The notes beneath the pieces are model-generated. The model made no database searches. It had not been told where the DNA came from and saw nothing but the letters and a program-made list of their open reading frames with translations. Below are positions 20,501 to 28,621 of a stretch of 29,417 nt of DNA, piece by piece. The position numbers were made by a program, and so were the translations under genes. This DNA is from a virus. The stretch covers positions 1-29,417 of IMG/VR virus record IMGVR_UViG_3300036670_000191, one strand, 5' to 3'. How positions within the stretch are numbered: the first letter of the stretch is position 1; each line of letters starts with the position of its first letter.

Positions 20501-22299
20501 CGCTGATCCCGGTTGCCAAAGGTTTTCAGAACGCTGTGGCAAAGGAAATGGGCGGCGTTAATAACGTTGGCAAAAAGGCTGGCGGGAAGGCCGGCAAGGG
20601 CTTTGCTGGTGGTTTCGGCGGTGCCATGAAGGGGCTGGGCGGGATTATTGCTGGCGGGTTGGCCGCCGCGGGCATTGGAAGCTTTGTCAAGGATTCGATC
20701 AAGCAGGCCAGCGCGTTTGGCGAGTCTGTCAACGCCCTTGAGGTTACTTTTTCGGACTTGAGCAAATCGGCAGTGAATGAGCTGAAGGCCATATCTGATG
20801 GCGCGGCCACAAACTTTGGGTTGTCAAAAACAGAGTTCAATGGCCTGGCGGTCCAGTTCTCTAGCTTTGCCACCAAAATTGCTGGGCCTGGCGGTGATGT
20901 TGTTGACATTATGGGCACACTGGCGGGCCGTGGCGCTGACTTTGCATCTGTCATGGATCTTGAAGTGGCTGACGCTATGGCTATGTTCCAGAGTGGTTTG
21001 GCTGGGGAGGCTGAACCTCTCAAAAAGTTTGGTATTGACATAAGCGCCGCGTCAATCGAGGCTTATGCCCTGGCGAACGGTATTGGTGAGGCCGGCAGGC
21101 AACTCACTGAGTCTGAAAAGGTCCAGGCCCGTTATGGGGCCATCATGGAACAGACAGACAAAACCCAGGGCGATTTCGCTAACACGTCTGACAGTTTGGC
21201 GAACGCGCAGAGGATCCTGGGCGCACAGTTTGACAACATGAAGTCTGAGGTTGGCGGCCCGTTGCTGGGAGCGTTCGCAGACCTCACCGCGGGGCTGATG
21301 CCTGTTGTGGCAATCATGGGGCCGATGTTGGTTGGCGTGATGGAAGAACTGGCCCCTGTAATCACAGACCTGGCTGGAATGATCCCAGAGTTGCTAACAG
21401 GGTTCCTGCCTTTGTTGCCCGTCATTGGTTCTCTCGCCGGCATATTCTTGGATCTGGCCGCAGACCTGTTGCCCGTATTCGTCACCCTCATGGAAACGCT
21501 CATGCCGGTGATTGCAGACCTCATGCCGGTAATTGCGTCACTCATTTCAGACGCTATGGCGTTGCTGGTGCCTATCCTGTTGCAACTCATTGACGCGCTC
21601 ATGCCTATGGTGGAAGCGTTGTTGCCAATTTTCATGGAGCTGTTTGAGGCGCTGGCCCCTGTGGTTCTGTCTTTGCTTGAGGCGTTCATCCCTTTGATTC
21701 AAATGGTTTTGCCGTTGCTCATTGGTTTCTTGGAGTTCCTGACCCCCATTCTCATATTTGTTGCTGAAGTTATTGGGGTGGTTTTGGTGGCTATGGTTCA
21801 AGTGTTCACAGAGAAATTGGCAGAAATGGGGGATGACGTTTTGGCTTTCAAAAAGTTCTTTGCAGAGCTTTGGGATGGGGTCAAAGATATGTTTGGGGAG
21901 CAAATCAACGGAATGATTGGCGTGTTTGAGGGTTTTGTCAACTTCCTGATTGGTGGAGTCAACCTAATTGTGAGTGCCTTGAACAGCATAAAGTTTGATG
22001 TTCCTGACTGGGTGCCAGAAATTGGCGGGGCAAGTATTGGTTTCAACCTGCCCAAACTGTCTGAAATAAGCCTGGGGCGCGTTGCACTAGCTGAAGGGGG
22101 GCTGGTCACGGGGCCAACAAACGCTCTCATTGGCGAGGCCGGCCCAGAGGTGGTCATGCCGCTGAACCGTTTTGAAAAGAACATGGGGCTGGGCGAGGGT
22201 AGCGGCGAAACGTTCAACTACTATGCGGCACCAAACAAAAGCTTTGACGCTGAACAAGAATTGCGTCTGGCTATGCAAAGAAGGGGGGTGTTCGCGTGA
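20473..22299 (+). CDS. tape measure protein
   Basis: 608 residues from a GTG preceded by GGAGAAA. Residues 20-70 are Gly/Ala-rich with hydrophobic segments (FAGGFGGAMKGLGGIIAGGL). Residues 275-430 contain proline-punctuated hydrophobic repeats of about 11 residues, as in LLPVFVTLMET, LLPIFMELFEA and LAPVVLSLLEA. The C terminus has the motif GLVTGPTNALIGEAGPEVVM, typical of actinophage tape measures. The protein sets tail length and may span the host membrane at infection; 608 residues implies a relatively short tail (about 0.15 nm per residue by the general rule). Confidence 0.92.
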   Translation: MAEQAYAYVTLIPVAKGFQNAVAKEMGGVNNVGKKAGGKAGKGFAGGFGGAMKGLGGIIAGGLAAAGIGSFVKDSIKQASAFGESVNALEVTFSDLSKSAVNELKAISDGAATNFGLSKTEFNGLAVQFSSFATKIAGPGGDVVDIMGTLAGRGADFASVMDLEVADAMAMFQSGLAGEAEPLKKFGIDISAASIEAYALANGIGEAGRQLTESEKVQARYGAIMEQTDKTQGDFANTSDSLANAQRILGAQFDNMKSEVGGPLLGAFADLTAGLMPVVAIMGPMLVGVMEELAPVITDLAGMIPELLTGFLPLLPVIGSLAGIFLDLAADLLPVFVTLMETLMPVIADLMPVIASLISDAMALLVPILLQLIDALMPMVEALLPIFMELFEALAPVVLSLLEAFIPLIQMVLPLLIGFLEFLTPILIFVAEVIGVVLVAMVQVFTEKLAEMGDDVLAFKKFFAELWDGVKDMFGEQINGMIGVFEGFVNFLIGGVNLIVSALNSIKFDVPDWVPEIGGASIGFNLPKLSEISLGRVALAEGGLVTGPTNALIGEAGPEVVMPLNRFEKNMGLGEGSGETFNYYAAPNKSFDAEQELRLAMQRRGVFA

Positions 22300-23147
22300 G
22301 TGGGTACAAGTTGACCGGGGCGAACGCTGACGAAATCATTTTCGACAATGACACATATGTGTTGAACCCTTCCCTGCTAGGTTTGGGGATCCCGCCTACG
22401 TCTGTGCGCATTGATGAGTCCAGCCGGGCTGGTGGGGTGTGGCGTAACACGCGGCGGGCGGTCAGAAACATTGACCTGCCTGTGACAGTTTTTGGTGCTA
22501 ATGCTCTGGCGGTGGAAACCAATGTGCGCCGGTTGTCACGGCTCACCCAGGACACTCTGGGGCCAACAATTCTTACCGTGTTGCGTGATGCTGGTGACTT
22601 GACTATGAAGTTGCATTACACGGGTGGCGCTGAACTAAAATATGGTGGCGCTGATGGTGGGGATCAGTGGGCGAGGCTAATTCTTTCATTTCAGGCTCCA
22701 CAACCTTTTTGGGAGTCTGCCGCACAAGAGTCTTTCAGTGTGACCTCGGGGGCTACCGGGCGGGGGCTGTTGCCTCAATTGTCTAAGTTGCGCATTTCAT
22801 CTTCACAATCTCTTGGCACAATTGATGTGGATAACACGTCTGATGTGTCAGTTTTTCCCATCTACGAAATTGCGGGGCCGGTCACAGGGTTGACCGTATC
22901 CAATGGGGTAGATGAGTGGAGTTTCAGCACGACAATTCTTGAGGGCGATTTGGTGGAGGTGGACACTGGGGAGGGTACTGTGACCGGGGCTGGTGGCACA
23001 AACTTGTACGCCATTTTGAACTCTGCCCCCAAATTGTTTTCTTTCCCCCCCGGCGAAACTACCATTACTATTGAGGGGACAAGCGCGAACGCGAACACTC
23101 GCGTGACTTGCCGCTATAACCTACGATATGAGGTGATTCACGGATGA
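22296..23147 (+). CDS. distal tail (Dit-like) protein
   Basis: 283 residues, GTG start in a GTGA overlap. The N-terminal half (VRIDESSRAGGVWRNTRRAV, LPVTVFGANALAVETNVRRL) is the phage tail Dit-type beta barrel, and the C-terminal half is a galectin-like or carbohydrate-binding beta sandwich (DVSVFPIYEIAGPVTGL, TITIEGTSANANTRV). Dit hexamers connect the tube to the tail tip. Location directly after the tape measure agrees. It overlaps the next gene by four bases. Confidence 0.8.
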   Translation: MSGYKLTGANADEIIFDNDTYVLNPSLLGLGIPPTSVRIDESSRAGGVWRNTRRAVRNIDLPVTVFGANALAVETNVRRLSRLTQDTLGPTILTVLRDAGDLTMKLHYTGGAELKYGGADGGDQWARLILSFQAPQPFWESAAQESFSVTSGATGRGLLPQLSKLRISSSQSLGTIDVDNTSDVSVFPIYEIAGPVTGLTVSNGVDEWSFSTTILEGDLVEVDTGEGTVTGAGGTNLYAILNSAPKLFSFPPGETTITIEGTSANANTRVTCRYNLRYEVIHG

Positions 23148-24304
23148 TCACCAATGACTTGACTGTTGAGGTTAGGGACCAGAACAAAACTCGCGTGGGC
23201 CAGCTTTTAGGTGCTGACCTGGTGGGGGCAAAACTGATTTTGCGGTATAACACTGTGGGTTCCTGGTTCATGCAGATTGCGGCTACGGCCCCTTTGGTGG
23301 ATTTGTTGCGTACCCCAGGGTATGGGCTGGTGGTGACTGGTCCTGGTGGCGTCATTTTGTCTGGGCCTACACTGAAGGCCAATCTTGTTCAGACGCAGGA
23401 TGATTTGGCCGGGGTGTGGTTTATTTCGGGCAGTGACGATTCTGTAGTTTTGGAAGAACGTTTGGCTTACCCTGAGCCGGGCAACGCTGATGTGGATTCT
23501 CAAACGGTGAGCTTTGATGTTCGGACTGGTGCGGCTGAAACGGTGATGAAAGCTTATGTGGATGCCAACCTGGTTTCAGGGCCGGCTGTGCGTGTTGTGG
23601 CCTCTCTGACAGTGGCTACAGACGGCGGGCTGGGCGCAACGGTGAACGGCAACCCAAGGTTTACTAACCTGCAAGAGCTAATCTACAATTTGGCGCAGTC
23701 TGGCGGGCTGGGGTACACGGTGGCACAGGTAGGTTCTGCCCTGGTGTTTGACGTGTATGCCCCTGTGGATCGTAGCGCCACGGTGCGCCTTGACGTGGAG
23801 AACGGCAAACTTTCATCCTCACAATATGCGTATGAGGCACCAGCCCTCACCAGAGCGATTGTGGGCGGTTCTGGTACGGCAGTGGACCGTGTGTTCATTG
23901 AGGCTACTACCAGCGATTCTGTGGCGTCTGAAACGGCGTGGGGCAGGCGCATTGAGTCTTTTGTTGATGAACGTGGCACCGATAGTGCTGGACAGTTGAA
24001 CCAGGCAGGGTTTGAGGCTCTGGTGGATGACGGCAAAACGCGGGTGACTATGCAAGTCACCCCTTCAGACACCAACACGATGCTCTATGGATCCGATTGG
24101 GGTTTGGGTGACACCATCACGGTTGTGGCAAACAATGTGGAGGCTACGGCGGTTGTGTACGAAATTGGGTTATCTATTCAGGCTGATGGGGTTTACCTGT
24201 TGGCAACGGTGGGGAATCCTACCCCTCAACAGTTTGAGTCCCAGTTGGTGGCTACTCAGGCCGCCCATGAAACCAGAATTAGTAACCTTGAGCGCAACCA
24301 ATAA
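23144..24304 (+). CDS. minor tail protein, ReqiPepy6 Gp37-like (hub-like)
   Basis: 386 residues, ATGA overlap. The opening (LTVEVRDQNKTRVGQLLGAD) and the middle block (QTVSFDVRTGAAETVMKAYV, NLQELIYNLAQSGGLGYTV) are those of the siphovirus ReqiPepy6 Gp37-like family found in actinophage tail tips, functionally like Tal/hub proteins. The last residues (HETRISNLERN) form a short coiled coil. No peptidase motif is seen in it, unlike many Tal proteins; peptidoglycan cleavage may be supplied by the M23 protein downstream. Confidence 0.8.
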   Translation: MITNDLTVEVRDQNKTRVGQLLGADLVGAKLILRYNTVGSWFMQIAATAPLVDLLRTPGYGLVVTGPGGVILSGPTLKANLVQTQDDLAGVWFISGSDDSVVLEERLAYPEPGNADVDSQTVSFDVRTGAAETVMKAYVDANLVSGPAVRVVASLTVATDGGLGATVNGNPRFTNLQELIYNLAQSGGLGYTVAQVGSALVFDVYAPVDRSATVRLDVENGKLSSSQYAYEAPALTRAIVGGSGTAVDRVFIEATTSDSVASETAWGRRIESFVDERGTDSAGQLNQAGFEALVDDGKTRVTMQVTPSDTNTMLYGSDWGLGDTITVVANNVEATAVVYEIGLSIQADGVYLLATVGNPTPQQFESQLVATQAAHETRISNLERNQ

Positions 24305-24321
24305 CAGAAAGAGGTGTGGGC

Positions 24322-24942
24322 ATGGCACAATCCAGTTTTCCCTTTGAGGGGATTGATACGACAGAAACCCAGTTCAGCCAGTGGGCGAGGCATTTTAACT
24401 CAGGAGTGAACGATGCTCCCACAGGGACCGCTTTGAGCGTGGCGGCTGGCACCGGGCTGGCGGTTGATGTGACGGCAGGCCAGGCAATGATTCGCGGCCA
24501 CTATTACGCTTCTACAGCGGTGGAGGCTTTGAGTTTGACCACAGCGGATGCGACTAACCCGCGCCTGGATTCGGTGGTGTTGAGGCTTGACCCGGTAGCT
24601 AACAGTGTCACGTTGGTGGTGAAGGCTGGAACGCCGGCAGGTTCTCCTACTGCCCCGGCGGTGGTGCAAACTGATGCAGGCATTTTTGAGCAAGCTTTGG
24701 CAACCGTTTTGGTGCCGGCAAACTCTGGTGTGCCAACCACAATCACTGACGCGCGGGCCTTTATGGGCACCCGTTTGGGGTCTTGGTCTACGGCTGGCCG
24801 GCCTGATACTGACGGCAAAGTGCAATTTGGTTTTAACACGTCAACCGGCTTGGTTGAGGTGTATAGCACAAACGTTTCTGACTGGGTGCCTGTGGGCGGC
24901 GGCGGCGGTCTTGAAAACACGTTTCTACTGATGGGAGCTTAG
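24322..24942 (+). CDS. minor tail protein (upper baseplate/fibre)
   Basis: 206 residues from ATG 24322, ribosome binding site AGAGGTG; a GTG two codons upstream is less likely. The sequence (FEGIDTTETQFSQWARHFNS, then VDVTAGQAMIRGHYY and DARAFMG) is a common actinophage tail protein of beta sandwiches with Ala/Thr-rich loops, ending in a Gly5 hinge. It probably joins the hub to the receptor-binding proteins. Function by family and position. Confidence 0.75.
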   Translation: MAQSSFPFEGIDTTETQFSQWARHFNSGVNDAPTGTALSVAAGTGLAVDVTAGQAMIRGHYYASTAVEALSLTTADATNPRLDSVVLRLDPVANSVTLVVKAGTPAGSPTAPAVVQTDAGIFEQALATVLVPANSGVPTTITDARAFMGTRLGSWSTAGRPDTDGKVQFGFNTSTGLVEVYSTNVSDWVPVGGGGGLENTFLLMGA

Positions 24943-24945
24943 ACA

Positions 24946-25275
24946 ATGGCAACAACGGGCAAGATTTTGGGGCAGTTGGCCCCTAGCGCAGACACAAACA
25001 CAAACCTGTACACAGTACCGGCTGATACTTACACGGTTTCTTCCACGCTGATTATTGCGAACAGGGCGGGCACGGCTGGGACAATGCTTATCTGGTTAAG
25101 AGTCGCGGGCGCGGCGGTGGAGGACAAACAGGTGATTATGCCTACGGTCCCCGTGGCGGCCAATGATTCCACCACGCTGACATTGGGTATCACTTTGGGT
25201 GCTGGTGACATTGTGACGGTCAAAGCTTCAACTGATGATTTTTCTGTCAATCTTTCCGGTTTAGAGATTTCCTAG
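24946..25275 (+). CDS. small minor tail protein
   Basis: 109 residues. The sequence is beta-rich (LAPSADTNTNLYTVPADTYT, then STLIIANRAGTAGT and LTLGITLGAGDIVTVKAS), resembling the jelly-roll proteins often found between baseplate and fibre genes of actinophages. The ribosome binding site GGGAG lies in the end of the upstream gene. It may be a receptor-binding or accessory tip subunit; exact role unknown. Confidence 0.7.
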   Translation: MATTGKILGQLAPSADTNTNLYTVPADTYTVSSTLIIANRAGTAGTMLIWLRVAGAAVEDKQVIMPTVPVAANDSTTLTLGITLGAGDIVTVKASTDDFSVNLSGLEIS

Positions 25276-25287
25276 AAGGGGGTTGTT

Positions 25288-26151
25288 GTGGCTGTAACAA
25301 GTATGGCAAACAGTTCCATAAGGGACTTTGTGAAATACAACAGAATGTCAAGTTTTTTCGGTGCGCCCCCCTTCGTACTCCAATCTGTAGTAGTTGCTGG
25401 TGGTGGCCGTGGCGCATCGAGAACCAATAGAGGTTGTGGTGGTGGAGGGGCTGGTGGTTATCGCTCGTCAGTAATAGGCGAATCTTCTGGCGGTGGAGCA
25501 TCAGCAGAAACGCCTTTGTATGTAAGGTCTGGCGATGTTCTTGCGCTTGTTGTCGGGGCGGCAAACGGCACTTCGAGCCTTGGCCCCATAATATCTGCGG
25601 CTGGCGGTGACGGGAGCAACTACGGCACCGGAGCCGGTGGTGGTTCCGGTGGTGGTGGTGGCCACACTTCAACTTCTGGCGGGGGGGGTACAGCAGGCCA
25701 AGGTTACGCGGGAGGGCGCGGGCAGGACACCGGCAGCGTTTTCAACGGCGGTGGCGGCGGTGGTGCTAGTGAGGTTGGGCAGAGCGCCAACAGCACCGGG
25801 AGAAACGGCGGGGATGGGATCCAAACAAATATCACTGGGACCGCAACTTATTACGCTGGCGGCGGCGGTGGCGGTCCTTCAGGTTACGGGACTGGCGGGC
25901 TTGGTGGTGGCGGTAACGGTGGGTACAGTTCTCAAGCCGGTGAGGTAAATACGGGTGGCGGCTCTGGTGCGGGCGACCAGTATGGTACTGTGCCTCTTGG
26001 TGGTTCTGGAATTGTTATTTTTTCCCTACCAATACAAGCGCCCACGGTCACTTTTTCTGCTGGCGTGACTCAGACTTCTCTGGCAAATGGGTTCAGCCGT
26101 GTTTACACGGTGACGGCGGCTGGCCCCACAGACACCATGACGATTGGATAA
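25288..26151 (+). CDS. glycine-rich tail tip / receptor-binding protein
   Basis: 287 residues, GTG start with AGAAGGGGG upstream. Residues 35-245 are strongly glycine-rich with long Gly runs (GGGRGASRTNRGCGGGGAGG; GGGGGGPSGYGTGG), the signature of polyglycine-II tip proteins such as adhesins of T-even-like phages. The C-terminal ~45 residues are a beta domain (VTFSAGVTQTSLANGFSRVY). Such proteins bind host surface receptors and change quickly. The low-complexity DNA there is coding and not a repeat array. Confidence 0.75.
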   Translation: MAVTSMANSSIRDFVKYNRMSSFFGAPPFVLQSVVVAGGGRGASRTNRGCGGGGAGGYRSSVIGESSGGGASAETPLYVRSGDVLALVVGAANGTSSLGPIISAAGGDGSNYGTGAGGGSGGGGGHTSTSGGGGTAGQGYAGGRGQDTGSVFNGGGGGGASEVGQSANSTGRNGGDGIQTNITGTATYYAGGGGGGPSGYGTGGLGGGGNGGYSSQAGEVNTGGGSGAGDQYGTVPLGGSGIVIFSLPIQAPTVTFSAGVTQTSLANGFSRVYTVTAAGPTDTMTIG

Positions 26152-26155
26152 CCAG

Positions 26156-27526
26156 ATGGCTAACTACGCAAAACTCAGTCCTGAAAATATAGTTTTATCA
26201 GTTTTCGTGGGCCGTGACGAAAACGATTTACCGGAAGGTGTTGCCGATTGGGAATTGTACTACGCACCTATCGGCTTTACCGTCAAGCGCACAAGCCGTA
26301 ACACTTTCGGCGGGGAACATCTTGGTGGCGGGGAACCCTTCAGGTTCAACTATGCGGGTATCGGTTTCACTTACGATGCGACCCGTGACGCTTTTATTTC
26401 TCCCACGCCTTACCCTTCATGGGTACTCGATGAGGCAACCTGTCTTTGGGTGGCACCGATAGATTATCCTGCCGATGGTGGGCAGTATGTGTGGGATGAA
26501 GAAACAACTGACTGGTACAGGATCACACCTACCAGAGGGTTTGGCATGGTGTGGCACCCGGTCTACAAAGCAATGCGTTTTCACCACGGTGTTGACGTTC
26601 GAGGCACTTTCCCCCTACTGGTGCCCCATGACGGTGTGGTAAAACACGTTAGCGAGGACTGGGACACCTTGACCCCCAAAGAACAGGCCAGACAGGGTGG
26701 CGGGAACGTGGTCCTGATTAGCCATGAAGGGGTCCAAACTATCCCTGGTGCCCCTGTAGGACCAACCTCAATCGTGACCGTGTTTTATCACGGGCGGGAC
26801 AAAACCAGTCTGGTGGAGGGCCAATCTGTGAGCCGTGGGGAACTGGTCTACATTTCAGGGTCCACCGGGTTGTCCACCGGGGACCACTGCCATATGGAGG
26901 TTCGCCGCGGGCCAAACGGCACCTGGGGCGATACGCTTAACCCAGAACATTATCTAAACGGAAAAGAGGCTATAGCTGTGGGGGAAACAATGAACAACAC
27001 GGATCCAGTTTTAGAAATCAATGGTGAACTTGACTATGCTACTTGGTGGCATTGGCAGACCGCGCTGAAGGGCTTTGGACTGTACACCGGGCCAATTGAT
27101 GGGTTGCCGGGCCGGTTGACTTACACAGCTATCCAGATGTGGGCTGAGGTCACTGTCACGGGGAACCAGGGGCCGCGGATGATGCGAGCTGTTCAGAGGC
27201 GTCTGGGTGTCGAGGTTGACGCCATTTGGGGGCCAATCACAATCAGTGAGTTGCAGAAAGAGTTGTTGCAGGGTTTGGCGGGAATTCCAAAGGATGAGCC
27301 GATTGTGACCCCTGTTATTGTCCCTGTGGTTGTCCCTGAGCCGGTCCCTGAGCCTACGCCAGAGCCAGAACCCACACCTGAGCCAGAACCGGCCCCTGAG
27401 CCTGTAGAACCGGCACCTGTGGAGCCTGAGCCGGTCATGACGTGTCAAGAGGTGGAAGCTATACGCAAACAAAACCAGTTTGATGCTATGAAAGCCAAGC
27501 CCAAACCACGCAAAAGCTCACAGTGA
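26156..27526 (+). CDS. M23 endopeptidase with tail-fibre-like N terminus (lysin)
   Basis: 456 residues. Residues 1-130 resemble a tail-fibre tip module (PYPSWVLDEATCLWVAPIDY, then DGGQYVWDEETTDWY). Residues 131-270 are an M23/LytM peptidase: HHGVD (His143, Asp147) and HCH (His244, His246) are the zinc and catalytic residues. Residues 285-375 look like peptidoglycan-binding repeats (WWHWQTALKGFGLYTGPIDG, MMRAVQRRLGVEVDAIWGP). Residues 382-427 are a Pro-Glu repeat spacer, followed by a basic tail. Holin-like genes follow, so it is probably the endolysin, a virion lysin, or both. The start at ATG 26156 is coupled to the previous stop. Confidence 0.8.
   Translation: MANYAKLSPENIVLSVFVGRDENDLPEGVADWELYYAPIGFTVKRTSRNTFGGEHLGGGEPFRFNYAGIGFTYDATRDAFISPTPYPSWVLDEATCLWVAPIDYPADGGQYVWDEETTDWYRITPTRGFGMVWHPVYKAMRFHHGVDVRGTFPLLVPHDGVVKHVSEDWDTLTPKEQARQGGGNVVLISHEGVQTIPGAPVGPTSIVTVFYHGRDKTSLVEGQSVSRGELVYISGSTGLSTGDHCHMEVRRGPNGTWGDTLNPEHYLNGKEAIAVGETMNNTDPVLEINGELDYATWWHWQTALKGFGLYTGPIDGLPGRLTYTAIQMWAEVTVTGNQGPRMMRAVQRRLGVEVDAIWGPITISELQKELLQGLAGIPKDEPIVTPVIVPVVVPEPVPEPTPEPEPTPEPEPAPEPVEPAPVEPEPVMTCQEVEAIRKQNQFDAMKAKPKPRKSSQ
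26534..26548 (+). promoter_or_regulatory. possible internal translation start for a free lysin
   Basis: AGAGGGT ends five bases before an in-frame ATG (26546) at residue 131, exactly at the boundary between the fibre-like module and the M23 domain. The product would begin MVWHPVYKAM and keep all catalytic residues. A second product from the same gene is inferred from position and spacing only. Confidence 0.4.
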
Positions 27527-27759
27527 CTGAGCAAAGAGAGGCCACGGTGAGGGTGACAATGGGTGATATGTATAAAGAGCTTCAGCGACAGGGCAAGGTG
27601 AATGATCAACTTGCTCAGGCGCTACCAGGAATTTTAGCAAAATTAGATGACCATGAAAAACAAATCCGCTGGTTGCGAGAACGTGCTGGCTGGGCGTTTG
27701 GCGCTGTGGGCGTTGTGGTTGCTGTGATGCCCTGGATCCAAAACCTAGTTTTGGCGTAA
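27523..27759 (+). CDS. holin-like membrane protein with coiled-coil N terminus
   Basis: 78 residues, GTG start in a GTGA overlap. Residues 10-55 form an amphipathic/coiled coil (MYKELQRQGKVNDQLAQALP), and residues 56-77 are one transmembrane helix (WAFGAVGVVVAVMPWIQNLV). The layout resembles XhlA/hemolysin-type proteins next to holins. It probably helps the lysin reach the cell wall, together with the following holin. Confidence 0.7.
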   Translation: MTEQREATVRVTMGDMYKELQRQGKVNDQLAQALPGILAKLDDHEKQIRWLRERAGWAFGAVGVVVAVMPWIQNLVLA

Positions 27760-27796
27760 CCTATACACAAATGGACACCTATCGAGGGAGAAAAAC

Positions 27797-27997
27797 ATGA
27801 ACAAATTTGAACAGTATTGGACTATGGCCCGCCGCCGCTGGCTGTACCGGGTTTCATTGTCCCTGTTGCCTATCGTGGTGGCGTGGGGTTTCATTGCACA
27901 GGACATGGCTTCACTCATTGGGGTGGCTATTGCCGCGTTGCTCAGCGTGGGAGGACACACGGGCGCTTTGCGTAACATGAAGCCTGACGCAGAGTGA
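27797..27997 (+). CDS. holin
   Basis: 66 residues, ribosome binding site GAGGGAG. A basic N terminus (YWTMARRRWLYR) is followed by two transmembrane helices (about 19-33 and 38-53) and a short polar tail. Size, topology and place after the lysin fit a class II-like holin forming membrane lesions at lysis time. It is separated from the upstream gene by 37 bases. Confidence 0.75.
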   Translation: MNKFEQYWTMARRRWLYRVSLSLLPIVVAWGFIAQDMASLIGVAIAALLSVGGHTGALRNMKPDAE

Positions 27998-28074
27998 GTG
28001 CGGCAGAAACGGTGGATGGCGTTGTGTGTCCTACAGATCCCGCTGACGAAACAGTTTGCGAGTCTTGCGAGTAG
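27994..28074 (+). CDS. possible 26-residue Cys-containing peptide
   Basis: GTG start in a GTGA overlap with the holin stop, sequence ending ETVCESCE. The overlap is the usual sign of coupling in this phage, but the frame is very short and its end runs into the 19-bp tandem repeat. It may be a chance frame. No function can be given. Confidence 0.3.
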   Translation: MSAAETVDGVVCPTDPADETVCESCE

Positions 28075-28096
28075 TTGCGAGTCTTGCGTGTAGAAT
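28056..28096 (+). promoter_or_regulatory. tandem 19-bp repeat with TAGAAT -10 before the GIY-YIG gene
   Basis: TTGCGAGTCTTGCGAGTAG (28056-28074) is followed at once by TTGCGAGTCTTGCGTGTAG (28075-28093), one mismatch. Each copy is itself two TTGCG half-units. The end of copy two merges into TAGAAT (28091-28096), which ends six bases before the ATG. TTGCGA at 28065 could be a -35 at 20-base spacing, which is long. The repeat is probably an operator for the leaderless GIY-YIG message. Confidence 0.6.
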
Positions 28097-28102
28097 CGTT
28101 GC

Positions 28103-28579
28103 ATGAACAACAACATGGAACGCACGAAAGTCATTTATGCTCTTGTGGATCCTGAAGGGAACATAGGTTATGTGGGGTCCACAAGCGTAAACGCAAAAAC
28201 TCGTTATTGGGAACATCGTTCACGCGCTAGAGAAATGCACGCCGCGCCTGTGTACGATTGGATTAGAAAAGTTGGCATTGACACGTTTAGCTTTATTGAG
28301 CTGGAAAATTTAGGGATCAATCAAGACCTGGCTTTGGTTGAGGCTAATTGGATCAAAAAATTGATTGAGGCAGGACACCCTTTACAGAATCAGATTGCAA
28401 GAGATGGTGTGCCTTATTCAAACGGGCAAAGAATGAAAGATATGTTATCGGAAAACCGGCGCGGAAAACCCACCTGGATTAAAGGGAAAAGAGGGGTAGC
28501 GGCTGGGTGGACTGATGAAAGAAAAGCCTTAGTAACTATAAGATTTGCTGAAAAAAGGGAAAGTCAGCACTCGCAATAA
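28103..28579 (+). CDS. GIY-YIG homing endonuclease
   Basis: 158 residues. The N-terminal nuclease has the GIY-YIG form YALVDPEGNIGYVGST (Tyr and Gly/Tyr pair), Arg in YWEHRSRAREM and the following TFSFIELENLG with Glu, then DLALVEANWIKKL. The C terminus has a RRGKPTWIKGKRG segment matching the NUMOD3 DNA-binding motif. It lies outside any intron, so it is a free-standing mobile gene, inserted after the holin and before a terminator. No ribosome binding site precedes the ATG; see the promoter with the tandem repeat. Upstream and downstream sequence shows no coding disruption. Confidence 0.85.
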   Translation: MNNNMERTKVIYALVDPEGNIGYVGSTSVNAKTRYWEHRSRAREMHAAPVYDWIRKVGIDTFSFIELENLGINQDLALVEANWIKKLIEAGHPLQNQIARDGVPYSNGQRMKDMLSENRRGKPTWIKGKRGVAAGWTDERKALVTIRFAEKRESQHSQ

Positions 28580-28587
28580 AAAACAAA

Positions 28588-28621
28588 TGCCCCTCAGTTA
28601 AAGCTGGGGGGCACTTTTTTT
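28588..28621 (+). terminator. strong intrinsic terminator of the late operon
   Basis: TGCCCCTCAG pairs with CTGGGGGGCA (ten pairs, one G-T) around TTAAAG, followed by C and seven T. It stands eight bases after the GIY-YIG stop and should end rightward late transcription before the leftward regulator. Confidence 0.9.

Noticed and set aside
22206-22212. CGAAACG core in the tape measure gene
   Set aside because: A single core inside coding sequence without complementary flanks or a second core nearby.
25390-25960. Repeat-like GGT/GGC-rich DNA resembling an array
   Set aside because: It is coding sequence for the glycine-rich tail tip; there are no regular spacers and no CRISPR-like repeats.
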